A DNA stretch of 64,000 nt, from positions 186,001-250,000 of the forward strand of contig NZ_JAHUTN010000001.1 in the NCBI RefSeq assembly GCF_019209935.1. The letters are read 5' to 3'. Positions 47,684 through 56,821 of the stretch are shown here, one piece after another. Source of the stretch: Corynebacterium sp. TAE3-ERU16. GTDB taxonomy: Bacteria > Actinomycetota > Actinomycetes > Mycobacteriales > Mycobacteriaceae. Position 1 is the first letter of the stretch. The number at the start of each line of letters is the position of its first letter. The translations under genes were made by a program, and so were the position numbers. The notes beneath the pieces were generated by a model. The model was not told where the DNA came from, searched no databases, and saw nothing but the letters and a program-made list of their open reading frames with translations.

Positions 47684-48238
47684 TCAGTTGCGTGGCAGGG
47701 ATCCCTTGAAGATGACGTTGCCGATCTTGAATTCGGCGTTGTACAGCGCTCCGTAAGAGGTCTGGAACGCGTACGCGAGGTTCGTCGAGGCACCGGGACC
47801 GAGTGGTAGATCGAGCGCGGACACCAGGCCCGGATACTGGTCCTCGGTCATCCGCTGGATCTGGGTGAGATTGCCCGCGTAGTCGGAGATCGCCAACGTG
47901 GGAGCGGTGAACGCATCAGCGGGAAGCGGTACGTCATTGCGGTTCGTGATGAGGACGTGGATGACGGAACCACCGTAGTTGCCGTAGTTGACCGACATGA
48001 TCTCCCAGTCCACGTTCAGGCCCGGGTCGTGGGCCGGTTCGTTGAGATCCTGGTCGACCAGAACCGGCTCGACCTGTTTCGGGGTGAACGGCGTCTTCTC
48101 CTCGACGACGGGGGCGGAGCTGATGGTCTCCGGTTCGGGAGCGGGCGTGTCAGCGTTGTCACCCGAACAGGCGGCGAGAGTCACCGCAGCGAGAGCCACC
48201 GCAACGATTCGGGCGGCGGGCCGGATCCTGGTAGTCAC
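47684..48238 (-). CDS. Lipoprotein with DUF4352-like domain, 184 aa
   Basis: A 184-residue lipoprotein. Signal peptide with lipobox LAAC (Cys about 23; AVALAAVTLAACSGD), an acidic Pro/Glu linker, then a beta-sandwich-like domain (WEIMSVNYGNYGGSVIHVLITNRNDVPL, LAYAFQTSYGALYNAEFKIG) resembling DUF4352. Usually such proteins are extracytoplasmic, of unknown role. The GTG giving VTTRIRPA was chosen for signal-peptide shape; a GTG three codons earlier is possible. Divergent from aecD. Confidence 0.75.
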   Translation of the reverse strand: MTTRIRPAARIVAVALAAVTLAACSGDNADTPAPEPETISSAPVVEEKTPFTPKQVEPVLVDQDLNEPAHDPGLNVDWEIMSVNYGNYGGSVIHVLITNRNDVPLPADAFTAPTLAISDYAGNLTQIQRMTEDQYPGLVSALDLPLGPGASTNLAYAFQTSYGALYNAEFKIGNVIFKGSLPRN

Positions 48239-48320
48239 TTCTTGCACCACACCTTCCGCGGGGTTCTGATGGTCGTCCCACCGGGGTCCGGCGGTCGTAT
48301 GCACACTCATCCTAGTATCC

Positions 48321-48337
48321 CGGGGCCTTCGGCCCCG
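48321..48337. promoter_or_regulatory. 7-bp hairpin between divergent lipoprotein gene and aecD
   Basis: CGGGGCC-TTC-GGCCCCG. It lies 15 nt upstream of the aecD -10 box, about where a -35 element or regulator site would be. No consensus operator is recognised. Confidence 0.35.
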
Positions 48338-48352
48338 CGACCTGTCCGGGAC

Positions 48353-48358
48353 TAGATT
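48353..48358 (+). promoter_or_regulatory. Candidate -10 box of aecD (leaderless)
   Basis: TAGATT, then 7 nt (CGGTGTC), then the aecD ATG at 48366. No Shine-Dalgarno sequence is present. Confidence 0.55.
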
Positions 48359-48365
48359 CGGTGTC

Positions 48366-49493
48366 ATGTATTTTCCTTCTCTGGATCAGCTCCGCGAACG
48401 TGGCACGCAGAAATGGACCCTCCACCCGGATGATGTCCTCCCTCTCTGGATCGCGGAATCCGATTTCGGAACCTGCCCCGAGGTGAAGCAGGCAATGGCC
48501 GACGCTGTCCGACGGGAGGCGTTCGGCTACCCCCCGGAGCCCACGTCACTGCGCTCCGCGATGGTCTCGTTCTACCGCTCCCGGTACGGGGTGTACCTCA
48601 ACCCGGACGGGATCTTCGCGATTCCCGACGTGGTCCGGGGACTGGAACTGGCGATCACACACTTCACCCGACCCCGATCGCCGATCATCATCCCGGTTCC
48701 GTGTTACCCGCCGTTCCTGGATCTTCCCGTGATCACGGACCGCGAGGTCGTGTACGTCGGTGCCGAGGGTGGACTGGACCCGGACGAGATCGAGAGGGCG
48801 TTCGCCGCCGGAGCGGGATCCCTGATCCTCTGCAGCCCGAACAATCCCCTGGGCTACACCTTCGACGCCGATTTCCTCCGCCGGCTGGCGGAGATCGCCG
48901 CGCGGCACGAAGGGCGGATCATCGTCGACGAGATCCACTCGCATCTCGTCTACGACCGACTCCACACGATGGCCGCCACGGTCAGTGGGACCGCGGCGAA
49001 AGTGTGCATCACGGTGACAGCGGCATCCAAGGCGTGGAACGTCGCCGGGTTGAAGTGCGCGCAGATGATCTTCACCAATTCGGACGACATCGCCACCTGG
49101 AACGGATTGAATCACCTGCTGCGCAGCGGGTACTCGACACTGGGCCTCGTGGCGACTGAAGCCTGCTACCTGGCGGACCAGGCATTCCTGAGTGAGGAAC
49201 TCGATCACCTCCGGTCGAACCGGGACTGGCTCGCGGCCGAACTCCCGGCACGGATCCCGGGTCTAAAGACGACTGTCCCCGAGGCCACCTACCTGATGTG
49301 GCTCGATTTCCGGGACACCGCAGTCCCCGGCGAACCCGCCCCATGGCTGCTCGAACACGCCCGCGTCGCACTCAACGACGGAACGACCTTCGGCCCGGGC
49401 GGTTCGGGCCATGCCCGGTTGAACTTCGCCTGTTCCCGGGAGACACTCACCGAAGCCGTGGACCGGATGGCGAACGCCTGCGCACAGGCGTGA
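48366..49493 (+). CDS. aecD: Cystathionine beta-lyase-type C-S lyase AecD (MalY/PatB family)
   Basis: A 375-residue PLP enzyme of the MalY/PatB class, cleaving carbon-sulfur bonds of cystathionine or related cysteine conjugates. N-terminal LPLWIAESDFGTCPEV matches the family's active-site strand, and the PLP lysine is K222 in TAASKAWNVAGLKCA. In C. glutamicum aecD lies directly upstream of brnQ, as here. The intergenic region with brnQ (173 nt) carries a hairpin with a T-run. Confidence 0.93.
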   Translation: MYFPSLDQLRERGTQKWTLHPDDVLPLWIAESDFGTCPEVKQAMADAVRREAFGYPPEPTSLRSAMVSFYRSRYGVYLNPDGIFAIPDVVRGLELAITHFTRPRSPIIIPVPCYPPFLDLPVITDREVVYVGAEGGLDPDEIERAFAAGAGSLILCSPNNPLGYTFDADFLRRLAEIAARHEGRIIVDEIHSHLVYDRLHTMAATVSGTAAKVCITVTAASKAWNVAGLKCAQMIFTNSDDIATWNGLNHLLRSGYSTLGLVATEACYLADQAFLSEELDHLRSNRDWLAAELPARIPGLKTTVPEATYLMWLDFRDTAVPGEPAPWLLEHARVALNDGTTFGPGGSGHARLNFACSRETLTEAVDRMANACAQA

Positions 49494-49544
49494 TCTTCAC
49501 CACTGCGGCAACTCAGGGCCCCCTACCTGCTACGGTCTGTTCGG

Positions 49545-49564
49545 AAACACACAGTAGTGTTTTT
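49545..49564 (+). terminator. Weak hairpin plus T-run between aecD and brnQ
   Basis: AAACAC (49545-49550) pairs with GTGTTT (49557-49562) and further T residues follow. With only 6 bp and AT-rich pairs, it may act as a partial terminator, letting some transcripts read on into brnQ. Confidence 0.4.
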
Positions 49565-49666
49565 CGGGTGAAGAAAGCCCGGCTGATTCTGTTCACTTCC
49601 GGGCGGACATCGACCGTTTCCGTGCGCCCCGCATTTCCGCCCGGTGCACCCGCGTGAAAGGCAACA

Positions 49667-51274
49667 ATGAGCACCCCAGCATCCACCCGATCAGCAGGCG
49701 CCACCGGCACCATCGCAGTGGCGACACTGATGCTGTTCTCGATGTTCTTCGGAGCCGGGAACCTCATCTTCCCACCCATGCTCGGTGTGGAAGCCGGCAC
49801 GGGGTTTCCGCTCGCGATCACCGGATTCCTCGCAGCCGGGGTGCTGCTTCCGGTGCTCAGCGTCATCGCCGTCGCCATCACGGGTGACGATATCTACGAT
49901 CTCGCGCAGCGGGGCGGAAAGATCTTCGGGCTGATCTTCCCGATCCTGGTCTATCTGGCGATCGGCGCGTTCTATGCACTGCCCCGTACCGCCGTCGTGA
50001 GCTTCTCGACCGCTGTGACACCACTCACCGGTCTCAATTCAACCGCCGCGGCAGCGGTGTTCTCCGCGATATTCTTCGCGCTCTCTCTGGCGCTGGCATT
50101 CGACCCGACGGGGCTGGTGGACAAACTCGGCAAATACCTCACCCCGATCCTGCTCACCCTCCTCATCGTCCTCGTCGCACTCTCCGTTCTCACGCTCCAG
50201 AGCAATCCCGGACCAGCGACCGAGAAATACACCACCCACCCGCTGTCCGCCGGGCTCATCGAGGGTTACCTGACGATGGACTCTCTCGCCGCGCTGGCGT
50301 TCGGAATCATGGTCGTGTCCTCCCTGCGCTACAAGGGGGTGCCGAACGGCCCGACGCTCGTCCGGGGTGTCGGAACCGCGGCCATCGGTGCCGGAGCACT
50401 TCTCGGTGTCATCTACGTTGGGCTCGGGATCGTCGGTCAACGGGTGCCGGATGCCCGCAATTACGACGACGGCGCGACGCTCCTCGCCCATGCCGCGGAA
50501 TCCACGATGGGCTTCACGGGCATGGTCGTCTTCGGACTGATCGTCTTTCTGGCGTGCCTGTCCACCGCCGCAGGACTCATCGGTGCGACGAGCGAGTTCT
50601 TCCACCGCATCATGCCCGGCATCTCATACCGGCTCTGGGCGATCATCTTCGCGGTGATTTCCCTCATGGTGTCGACCATGGGACTTGAGACGGTACTCGC
50701 CATCGCGGCACCGATCATCGGTTTCCTGTACCCCGCGGCGATCACCCTTGTATTCCTGACGCTCATCGAACCGATCTTCCGCCGCAAACTCCATTACGCG
50801 TTCCTCTTCTCCCTGGCGGTTGCGGTTATCTGGGCGGCCCTAATGACCACCATTTCCCTCGGTTGGGGCGCGTCGGTCACCCGTCCGCTGATCGACTGGG
50901 CACCGATGCACGCCCAGCAGCTCGGTTGGGTCGTCCCGACACTCATCGCAGCCGGAATCGGTTACGTGGCGGATCTCATCGTCCGCCCTGTCCGCGCTGT
51001 CCCGGTCGGTGGTGAGCACCAGCTCGAGGCCGAACTACGACGCGGCCACCGTGATTCCGAGGCCCTCGAAGAAGCTGTGATCACACACGACCCCGAAGCC
51101 ATAGCGGAGGTTGAGGCATCCGATGCGGAGGAGGCACTCGAGGCTCTCGATCAGCGTATCGACGCCATCGAGCGCGAACGCGCCGAAGCGACCGCCCGTC
51201 TGGAGGCACTCGACGAAGCGAGGGAACTCGCTGAACAGCATGCGGAGGACCTCCGTGGAGCCTCCGATAGCTGA
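49667..51274 (+). CDS. brnQ: Branched-chain amino acid transporter BrnQ with C-terminal tail
   Basis: A 535-residue sodium-coupled carrier of the LIVCS family for isoleucine, leucine and valine. Its membrane part (about 1-440, roughly 12 helices) begins with the family N-terminus TLMLFSMFFGAGNLIFPPMLG. Unlike the usual length of about 430 residues, about 95 residues follow the last helix: a highly charged, coiled-coil-like segment (EALEEAVITHDPEAIAEVEA, LDQRIDAIERERAEATARLEAL). AAAGG precedes the ATG by 5 nt. The gene follows aecD. Confidence 0.92.
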   Translation: MSTPASTRSAGATGTIAVATLMLFSMFFGAGNLIFPPMLGVEAGTGFPLAITGFLAAGVLLPVLSVIAVAITGDDIYDLAQRGGKIFGLIFPILVYLAIGAFYALPRTAVVSFSTAVTPLTGLNSTAAAAVFSAIFFALSLALAFDPTGLVDKLGKYLTPILLTLLIVLVALSVLTLQSNPGPATEKYTTHPLSAGLIEGYLTMDSLAALAFGIMVVSSLRYKGVPNGPTLVRGVGTAAIGAGALLGVIYVGLGIVGQRVPDARNYDDGATLLAHAAESTMGFTGMVVFGLIVFLACLSTAAGLIGATSEFFHRIMPGISYRLWAIIFAVISLMVSTMGLETVLAIAAPIIGFLYPAAITLVFLTLIEPIFRRKLHYAFLFSLAVAVIWAALMTTISLGWGASVTRPLIDWAPMHAQQLGWVVPTLIAAGIGYVADLIVRPVRAVPVGGEHQLEAELRRGHRDSEALEEAVITHDPEAIAEVEASDAEEALEALDQRIDAIERERAEATARLEALDEARELAEQHAEDLRGASDS

Positions 51275-51346
51275 CCCGAAGCACGGACAGGACTGACAGA
51301 CACCGCACGACCACCCCCTCAGAAGAGGGCGGAGATTTTCCGAGAA

Positions 51347-51382
51347 CATCTGCGCCCGGCACCGACGTGCCGGGCGCAGATG
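51347..51382 (+). terminator. Strong hairpin downstream of brnQ
   Basis: A perfect 16-bp stem (51347-51362 with 51367-51382) closes a 4-nt loop CGAC, about 70 nt after the brnQ stop. No T-run follows. Confidence 0.6.
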
Positions 51383-51585
51383 CATGTCCACCGGAAATTA
51401 CCTGGGGCCGACCGGTCCCGGAGATACCTCCATACCGGCAAAAGGACCGGACCTCCACAGCGACAGGCTCACCCGATGGCGTATGCGAGCGCCGATAAGG
51501 GTCGGTACACAGCGGACTCCTCCGGTCCCCACTCCACGAAATTCCCGGCACCAGGGAACCTGCCCGGGATCCGGGGAGTCTGACC

Positions 51586-52308
51586 ATGATGAAACCCACC
51601 GAATCCGCTCATGTTGTCACCGTCGTGGAGAAAATGAAGACCCCATTGAACGCCCCCAGACTTCTCGGACTGTTCCTTGCATGCGGAGCTCTGGCACTAC
51701 CGGCCTGCCACGGACCGGCTCCCCCACAGACAGGCACGGGAGCCGATTCCTCGACCGGCAGGTCAGACGACAGTGCGGGTGAGGACACCTCTAACGAAGA
51801 TCTGTCCTCGGCGACGTCCAACGCCGACGGAAGCCCCATCGTCTTCGATCCCGTGGAGGCCGGAAAGAACCTTCCCGACCCATGCCTGGAGCTATCTGAG
51901 GAAATCATGAACAGGATCGGGTTCACCAGTGATTATGAACGGTTTACTTATGGACTGGACGATGAACTACCGGGAAAAGGGATAAGTTGCGACCTTAGTT
52001 TAATTGAGAAACACGAAGAAGTGACCGCACAAGGTTTCTATTCAGACAATGTTAGTCGAGATTACATCATCAGAGAAGGTCTATTCATCCGAGATGCCAA
52101 GGAATCAGGGGTTCCAAACGCATACTTCTACACTTTCTCACCCCAAGACCAGAGCACTTGTTTTATTGGCACACATACCTCCAGAGGACGATTAGGGCTT
52201 GTCGTCACAGGACCAACAACATGGAGCTGGAGAGAATCTTGCCCCCTGGCGCTGAAGTATTTTGACAGGGCATACCAGTTCACCGAGGGTTTTGCCTGGT
52301 TGAAATGA
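51586..52308 (+). CDS. Lipoprotein with DUF3558-like domain, 240 aa
   Basis: A 240-residue lipoprotein. Signal peptide ends in the lipobox LPAC, followed by a Ser/Thr/Asp-rich linker (about 45-90) and a domain with four cysteines (PDPCLEL, ISCDLS, STCFIG, ESCPLAL) spaced as in DUF3558 proteins of actinobacteria. GGGGAG lies 7 nt before the first ATG; the in-frame ATG at 51634 would give a shorter signal peptide. The 5' half is GC-rich, but from about 51900 the DNA turns AT-rich. It is followed after 28 nt by a glycine-rich protein gene, so the two form an apparent operon. Confidence 0.7.
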   Translation: MMKPTESAHVVTVVEKMKTPLNAPRLLGLFLACGALALPACHGPAPPQTGTGADSSTGRSDDSAGEDTSNEDLSSATSNADGSPIVFDPVEAGKNLPDPCLELSEEIMNRIGFTSDYERFTYGLDDELPGKGISCDLSLIEKHEEVTAQGFYSDNVSRDYIIREGLFIRDAKESGVPNAYFYTFSPQDQSTCFIGTHTSRGRLGLVVTGPTTWSWRESCPLALKYFDRAYQFTEGFAWLK

Positions 52309-52336
52309 TTACCAAGGACCAAAAAGGAGAACGGAA

Positions 52337-54148
52337 ATGGCAATTCACTTCAACATCCCAGAACTAAATGGCATCGTAAGTTCTTTGCAAGAAAATCAAC
52401 AGAAGATTCAAAATGCCAGCAACCAGATTATATTTGGGCCACGTATCAGCGCATATTCTTCGGCCCCCGGCCTGGAGGATCTCGGCTGTCAACATGCTCA
52501 GGTATTGACCGGTGGCGCTGGCTCTGCAGAGGACGTGCTCGCCGTGTGCCGCGCGCAGGCTGAATGGTTGGCAGAAGCTCTGCATTCGACGGTGCGGGCG
52601 TTGGAAACCATGGACGGGGTTACCCGCATCCAGCTGGTCACCGGAGCACCCGGGCCCGAAATCACACCCGATGCACTCCCGTTTCCCGATCGACCGGGCG
52701 CGGACTACCGCCCCTTCACCTTCACTCCCCCACACGTCGGCGGCGGCGTCGACTCTCTGGCGGCGCTGGCCGCGTTGTTCTCAACGACCAACACCGCAGC
52801 CGCGGAGCGGGCTGAACAGACCTGGAGTCGCGCCGCGACCCAGACCGCCGAGATCGCCGAAGATCTCGAGTCGATCGCCGGAAAGATCAGGGACCTGACC
52901 GAAGGGGAATCATTCGAGCAGGCTGCACAGACCATCTCGACCGTCGCCGCGAGTGCGCGGGTGTTTTCCGGCAACGCCCGAATCATGGAACGCAGTGTGG
53001 CCAAACTCAACCCCATCAGCTCCTGGGCTCAGTCGGAGATCGCTGCGGCCCAGGCGGAAATCGAATCGATCGAGGATCCCGAGGAGCGCGAGGTCGCGGA
53101 GAAAGCCTGGGTCTCGTCCTTCCTCGCCGGTAGTCTCCCCGCAGAGGTTTCCAGCGCGGTTCCGCCGATCAGACACCTGATGGAATCCCCGGTCAGTGGG
53201 CACAGTGGACACACAGGCAACAGTGGCGGTCAGATCGGGTTCAGTGACACCGCTCCGGCGATCACCGGTGGCACAGGAACGGGTACTGACGGCGGCACCG
53301 CAGGGACGATCGCGTCCGCCCAGACCGGTGGTACCGACCTGGTGCGGCCGGATTCGCTCGGTACCTCAACCGCCGGAGTCGGAGGTGGTGGCCCCGCGAC
53401 GCCCACCTCCGGACAAGTACCCGTGACTGGTGGTGGGGTGCCCGTGACTGGCACGGCCGCATCCGGCGGCATCACAAACCCCGGTACCGGTTCAGGTGGT
53501 GGGGTATCCGTGACCGGTCCAGCCGCACTCGGTGGCACCGCCGGCGCTGTCCCCGGCGCCAGCACCGGCAAAACTGGTGCGGGTTCCGGTGCAGGCACTG
53601 GCGGGTTGAGTGTTGTGCCAGGCTCAGTCGGTGCTGCCAGCGGTGGGGTTCGGGGTACACCGGGTGCATCGCCAGGTGGTTCGGGCGAGGGATTTACAGG
53701 CCCAGGCGGTTCGGGCAAGGGATTTACAGGCCCAGGCGGTTCGGGCAAGGGATTTACAGGCCCAGGCGGTATCGGCCACCGGTCAGCGGCCGTACCGGGT
53801 ACGCGATCCGGAACAGGGGTGAGCCGTTCCGGCGGGGGCGGCGTTTCCGGTGGTGGGCTGACGCAGCGCCCCGGCGCGTCTGTCCCGGCGACGGGCACAG
53901 GTGCTGTGGGTCAAGCGGCCTCCGGTGGCACGCAGGGCACAGGCGTGGGCCGGGGCGGGATGGCCGGTGGTGTCCCGATGTCCGGCACCGCCGGTGGCCG
54001 GCGGGACCGGAAGAAGCCGTCATCGGTGTTGTCACAGGTGGAGCGGTCGGGGAATCTGGAGAAAATCCTCGGCCCCGCACCGTTGACGGTACCGCCGGTC
54101 ATCGGTGACTGGGCACGGAAAACCCCGCCGGACACGGCACAACGGTGA
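52337..54148 (+). CDS. Helical protein with long glycine-rich repeat tail, 603 aa
   Basis: A 603-residue protein. N-terminal helical part (about 1-280) contains IHFNIPELNGIVSSLQENQQ, AEDVLAVCRAQAEWLAEAL and coiled-coil-like ERAEQTWSRAATQTAEIAEDL; this resembles WXG100/PPE-type ESX substrates in style, but no WXG or PPE signature is seen. The C-terminal part (about 290-560) is dominated by Gly, Thr, Ser and Pro, with a 10-residue GGSGKGFTGP repeat. The tail ends with a basic then Pro-rich stretch. No signal peptide is present, which would fit type VII secretion or another non-Sec route, but this is inference. AAGGAG lies 8 nt before the ATG. Confidence 0.65.
   Translation: MAIHFNIPELNGIVSSLQENQQKIQNASNQIIFGPRISAYSSAPGLEDLGCQHAQVLTGGAGSAEDVLAVCRAQAEWLAEALHSTVRALETMDGVTRIQLVTGAPGPEITPDALPFPDRPGADYRPFTFTPPHVGGGVDSLAALAALFSTTNTAAAERAEQTWSRAATQTAEIAEDLESIAGKIRDLTEGESFEQAAQTISTVAASARVFSGNARIMERSVAKLNPISSWAQSEIAAAQAEIESIEDPEEREVAEKAWVSSFLAGSLPAEVSSAVPPIRHLMESPVSGHSGHTGNSGGQIGFSDTAPAITGGTGTGTDGGTAGTIASAQTGGTDLVRPDSLGTSTAGVGGGGPATPTSGQVPVTGGGVPVTGTAASGGITNPGTGSGGGVSVTGPAALGGTAGAVPGASTGKTGAGSGAGTGGLSVVPGSVGAASGGVRGTPGASPGGSGEGFTGPGGSGKGFTGPGGSGKGFTGPGGIGHRSAAVPGTRSGTGVSRSGGGGVSGGGLTQRPGASVPATGTGAVGQAASGGTQGTGVGRGGMAGGVPMSGTAGGRRDRKKPSSVLSQVERSGNLEKILGPAPLTVPPVIGDWARKTPPDTAQR
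53671..53770. repeat. Tandem 30-bp repeat in the glycine-rich gene
   Basis: Units begin at 53671, 53701 and 53731, with a partial fourth at 53761. Units two and three are identical (CCCAGGCGGTTCGGGCAAGG then GATTTACAGG); the first differs at three positions. Each unit encodes 10 residues (PGGSGKGFTG). Confidence 0.92.
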
Positions 54149-54823
54149 GTCTCCTGTCCCACTTCACCTGGGACGGGGAGGCAGGAGAGGACGGAAGATC
54201 CACGACAGGCACAGATGGAGTGCTTCCCTGCCCTGTGTATCCCCGACACCGATTTGGTCGTCGCTGATGCAGTCACTGTCGTCGTCTGGGTCGTACTCGA
54301 TCGCGGTCCGCGGGACGCCATCAGTGTTCTTTCCCCGGCACCGTCGATTCCCGTATCCGACGGATCCCTCCGAGGTGTCCGTGACATCCCGGTACCACGC
54401 CTGCCACCGTTGATCGACACGTTCCCATGACGAGATGAGGACCGAAGCGCGACAGTGGCGGTGTGCCACAGGACGGCGCTACCTGAACCCGGATCCGCGA
54501 TGAAGTGCAACACAATGAAGCCCGCACGGTGACAACCCTCGGACTCTGATCCGACGCCGACCGGATTCTTTCTCCCACCCAGGGTCCGCGTTCCCGTTGT
54601 CGGATGTTCTCCCGGGGTCCGGTAAAACCCTGGGTTGGTTGACAGACGAATACCCTGTACCGCCCGCTCATCAAGCTTCAATCGGTTCCGGAGGTGATCC
54701 CCAGCGCCAGACTCATTCGAAAGCCCGCCCCAATGCTCGATCGGCCCCACAGAAGGAAAACACCGCCCCCGGCTGTGCGCGTGGGACGGTGTTCTGAAGT
54801 TGTGGGCCTATCCGTTTACGGGG
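54149..54823. other. Intergenic region without a convincing gene
   Basis: Short frames exist on both strands (for example 54164-54469 on the minus strand, containing WQAWYRDVTDTSEGSVGYGN) but none has a good RBS or recognised family. Composition is lower in GC than flanking genes. The right end holds the terminator of the BCCT transporter gene. Confidence 0.5.
54757..54793 (-). terminator. Intrinsic terminator of the BCCT transporter gene
   Basis: Read on the minus strand, AACACCGTCCC pairs with GGGGCGGTGTT (11 bp with one wobble) around a loop of 13 nt and is followed by TTCCTTCT. It lies about 30 nt after the transporter stop codon. Confidence 0.75.
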
Positions 54824-56659
54824 TCAGGAGCCCTTGACGGGCTCAGCCTCGTCGGATTCCTTCCCCTCTCCCCCCTTGACGTCGAGCTCTCCGTCGACGA
54901 CGACGTTTCCGGAGATGACGATGTTGCCGTCGTCGTCGAACTCGTAGGCGAGCGGGGGCAGCGGGTTCCCGTCCGCGTCGTATCCGGGCGCGGGACGGTT
55001 CTCCTGCTCAGCGAGCTTCTCCGGGGAGTCGGTCTGGTCCCACTGCCTGGTGCGCAACTTCGGCTTAGCTGCGGCGTCGTCGATCATCCCCTTCATCAGG
55101 GAGTACATCATCACGAACTGCATTATGAAGAATGGAAGAGCGACGATGATGACGACCTGCTGCAGGGTCTCGATACCGGTGTCGGGGCTCATGATGAGCA
55201 GTGCACCGGCCACTGCACCGATGGCGCAGGCCCACATGACCCGGTAGTAGACGGGTGAGGAATCCTCTTCACCGGTGGCGAACATGTCGGTGACCATCGC
55301 GGACGAATCGATCGAGGTGATGAAGAAGATCACGACGATAGCCAGCGCGAAGATGCTGACGATGCCGGTCGCCGGGTAGTACTCGAGGAAGGTGAAGAGC
55401 GCCGCCGCGGTGTTGCCCTCCTCGACGACGGGGCCGACGAGGACACCCGGATCGAGCGCCTCGATCTCGAAACCGGCGCGACCGAAGATCGCGAACCAGA
55501 TCACCGAGAAGATCGCCGGCAGGCAGATCACACCGGCGATGAACTCACGGACGGTACGGCCCTTGGAGATACGGGCGACGAACATGCCGACGAACGGCGA
55601 CCAGCAGATCGTCCACGCCCAGTAGAACACGGTCCAGGAGCCCTGCCAGCCGGGGTTGTTGGCGAACGCGTCGGTGTAGAACATCATGCCGGGGGCGTTG
55701 TCGACGTAGATGCCGAAGCCCTGGACGGTGGAGCGGAGCAGAGTGAGCGTCGGACCGGTGATGAGAACGAAGACCATCAGGACGACGGCCATCGCGATGT
55801 TCGCGTTGGACAGCACCTTGATGCCCCGTTCCAGTCCACTGGCCACGGAGATTGAGGCGACCAGCGTGATGAACACGATGATGCCCAACTCGACGGGCCC
55901 CATGATCGGGACATCCCACAGCATGTTCATGCCGGCGTTGATCTGGAGGGTGCCCAGCCCGACGGATACCGCGATACCGAAGACGGTACCGACGATGGCC
56001 AGAACGTCAATGAGCTTCCCGGGCCAGGAGTAGATCCGGGCACCGAGGACGGGAGCGAACACGGAGCTCAGGCGCGGGGGCAGCTTCCGCTTGTAGATGA
56101 AATAGCCGAGGGCCAGGCCCGGCAGCGCCATGATGACCCACATGTGGGCTCCGAAATGGTAGAAGGTGAACGCCATCGCCTCGACAGCGGCCTCCTGGGA
56201 ACCCGGTTCAACATCGGCCATCGGTGGGTTGGTCATGTGGTGCAGTGGCTCGGCCACACCCCAGAACATGAGCACCGCTCCGACGCCTCCCGCGAACAGC
56301 ATCGCGAACCAGGCGAGCACCGAGTGCTCGGGCTCATCGTCGTCATCACCCAGCCGCATCCGGCCGAAGTGAGAGACGAACACCCCGAGCAGGAACACCA
56401 CACAGATGGACACGCCACCGATGTAGAGCCAGCCGAGATCCGTGAGCAGCCAGGTGGCCACCCCCTCGAGGGTCCGGCGGGCGCTCTCCCCGAAGATGAC
56501 GGCCGCCGCGACGAACGCGACGATGATCCCCCCGGAGAGGAAGAAGATGAAAGGATCCGTCTTCAGCCATCCGAAGAAACCGTCGTTGCCGGGTTTGTCT
56601 TCGGTGGTCTGTTCGGGTGGGGTGGTCTGTGCTGGTCCGGATTGTCCGGGCGACTTCAT
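54824..56659 (-). CDS. BCCT-family betaine/ectoine/choline transporter
   Basis: A 611-residue secondary transporter of the betaine-carnitine-choline family with about 12 helices (about 38-530). The signature motif appears as WTVFYWAWTICWSPFVGMFVARISKGRTVREFI. The unwound helix 1' segment reads AGGVGAVLMFWGVAEP (about 123-138) where sodium-coupled BetP has a GMGIG-type glycine stretch. Both ends are soluble, with a Thr/Pro-rich N-terminus and an acidic C-terminal tail (EFDDDGNIVISGNVVVDGEL) that may sense osmotic state, as C-terminal domains do in BetP. The substrate cannot be fixed. Confidence 0.92.
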   Translation of the reverse strand: MKSPGQSGPAQTTPPEQTTEDKPGNDGFFGWLKTDPFIFFLSGGIIVAFVAAAVIFGESARRTLEGVATWLLTDLGWLYIGGVSICVVFLLGVFVSHFGRMRLGDDDDEPEHSVLAWFAMLFAGGVGAVLMFWGVAEPLHHMTNPPMADVEPGSQEAAVEAMAFTFYHFGAHMWVIMALPGLALGYFIYKRKLPPRLSSVFAPVLGARIYSWPGKLIDVLAIVGTVFGIAVSVGLGTLQINAGMNMLWDVPIMGPVELGIIVFITLVASISVASGLERGIKVLSNANIAMAVVLMVFVLITGPTLTLLRSTVQGFGIYVDNAPGMMFYTDAFANNPGWQGSWTVFYWAWTICWSPFVGMFVARISKGRTVREFIAGVICLPAIFSVIWFAIFGRAGFEIEALDPGVLVGPVVEEGNTAAALFTFLEYYPATGIVSIFALAIVVIFFITSIDSSAMVTDMFATGEEDSSPVYYRVMWACAIGAVAGALLIMSPDTGIETLQQVVIIVALPFFIMQFVMMYSLMKGMIDDAAAKPKLRTRQWDQTDSPEKLAEQENRPAPGYDADGNPLPPLAYEFDDDGNIVISGNVVVDGELDVKGGEGKESDEAEPVKGS

Positions 56660-56821
56660 GGATCACGCCTTCGTCGGTGGCTGATAAGGAACGGGAACAA
56701 GATTAGAAACATCATTAGCTGTTTGCCGAATCCCCAGGATCAGCACCCCCAGACGTGGCTGGCGCTCATCGTTGCAGCGCACAGCGTTATTCACACCCAG
56801 GACACCGATTAATCGGTTGTG

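Noticed and set aside
48239-48365. McbR operator upstream of aecD
   Set aside because: The TAGAC-N6-GTCTA pattern known for C. glutamicum McbR was not found in this interval.
54164-54469. 101-residue minus-strand frame
   Set aside because: Has no RBS, no known motif and lies in a region of mixed composition; coding status cannot be supported.
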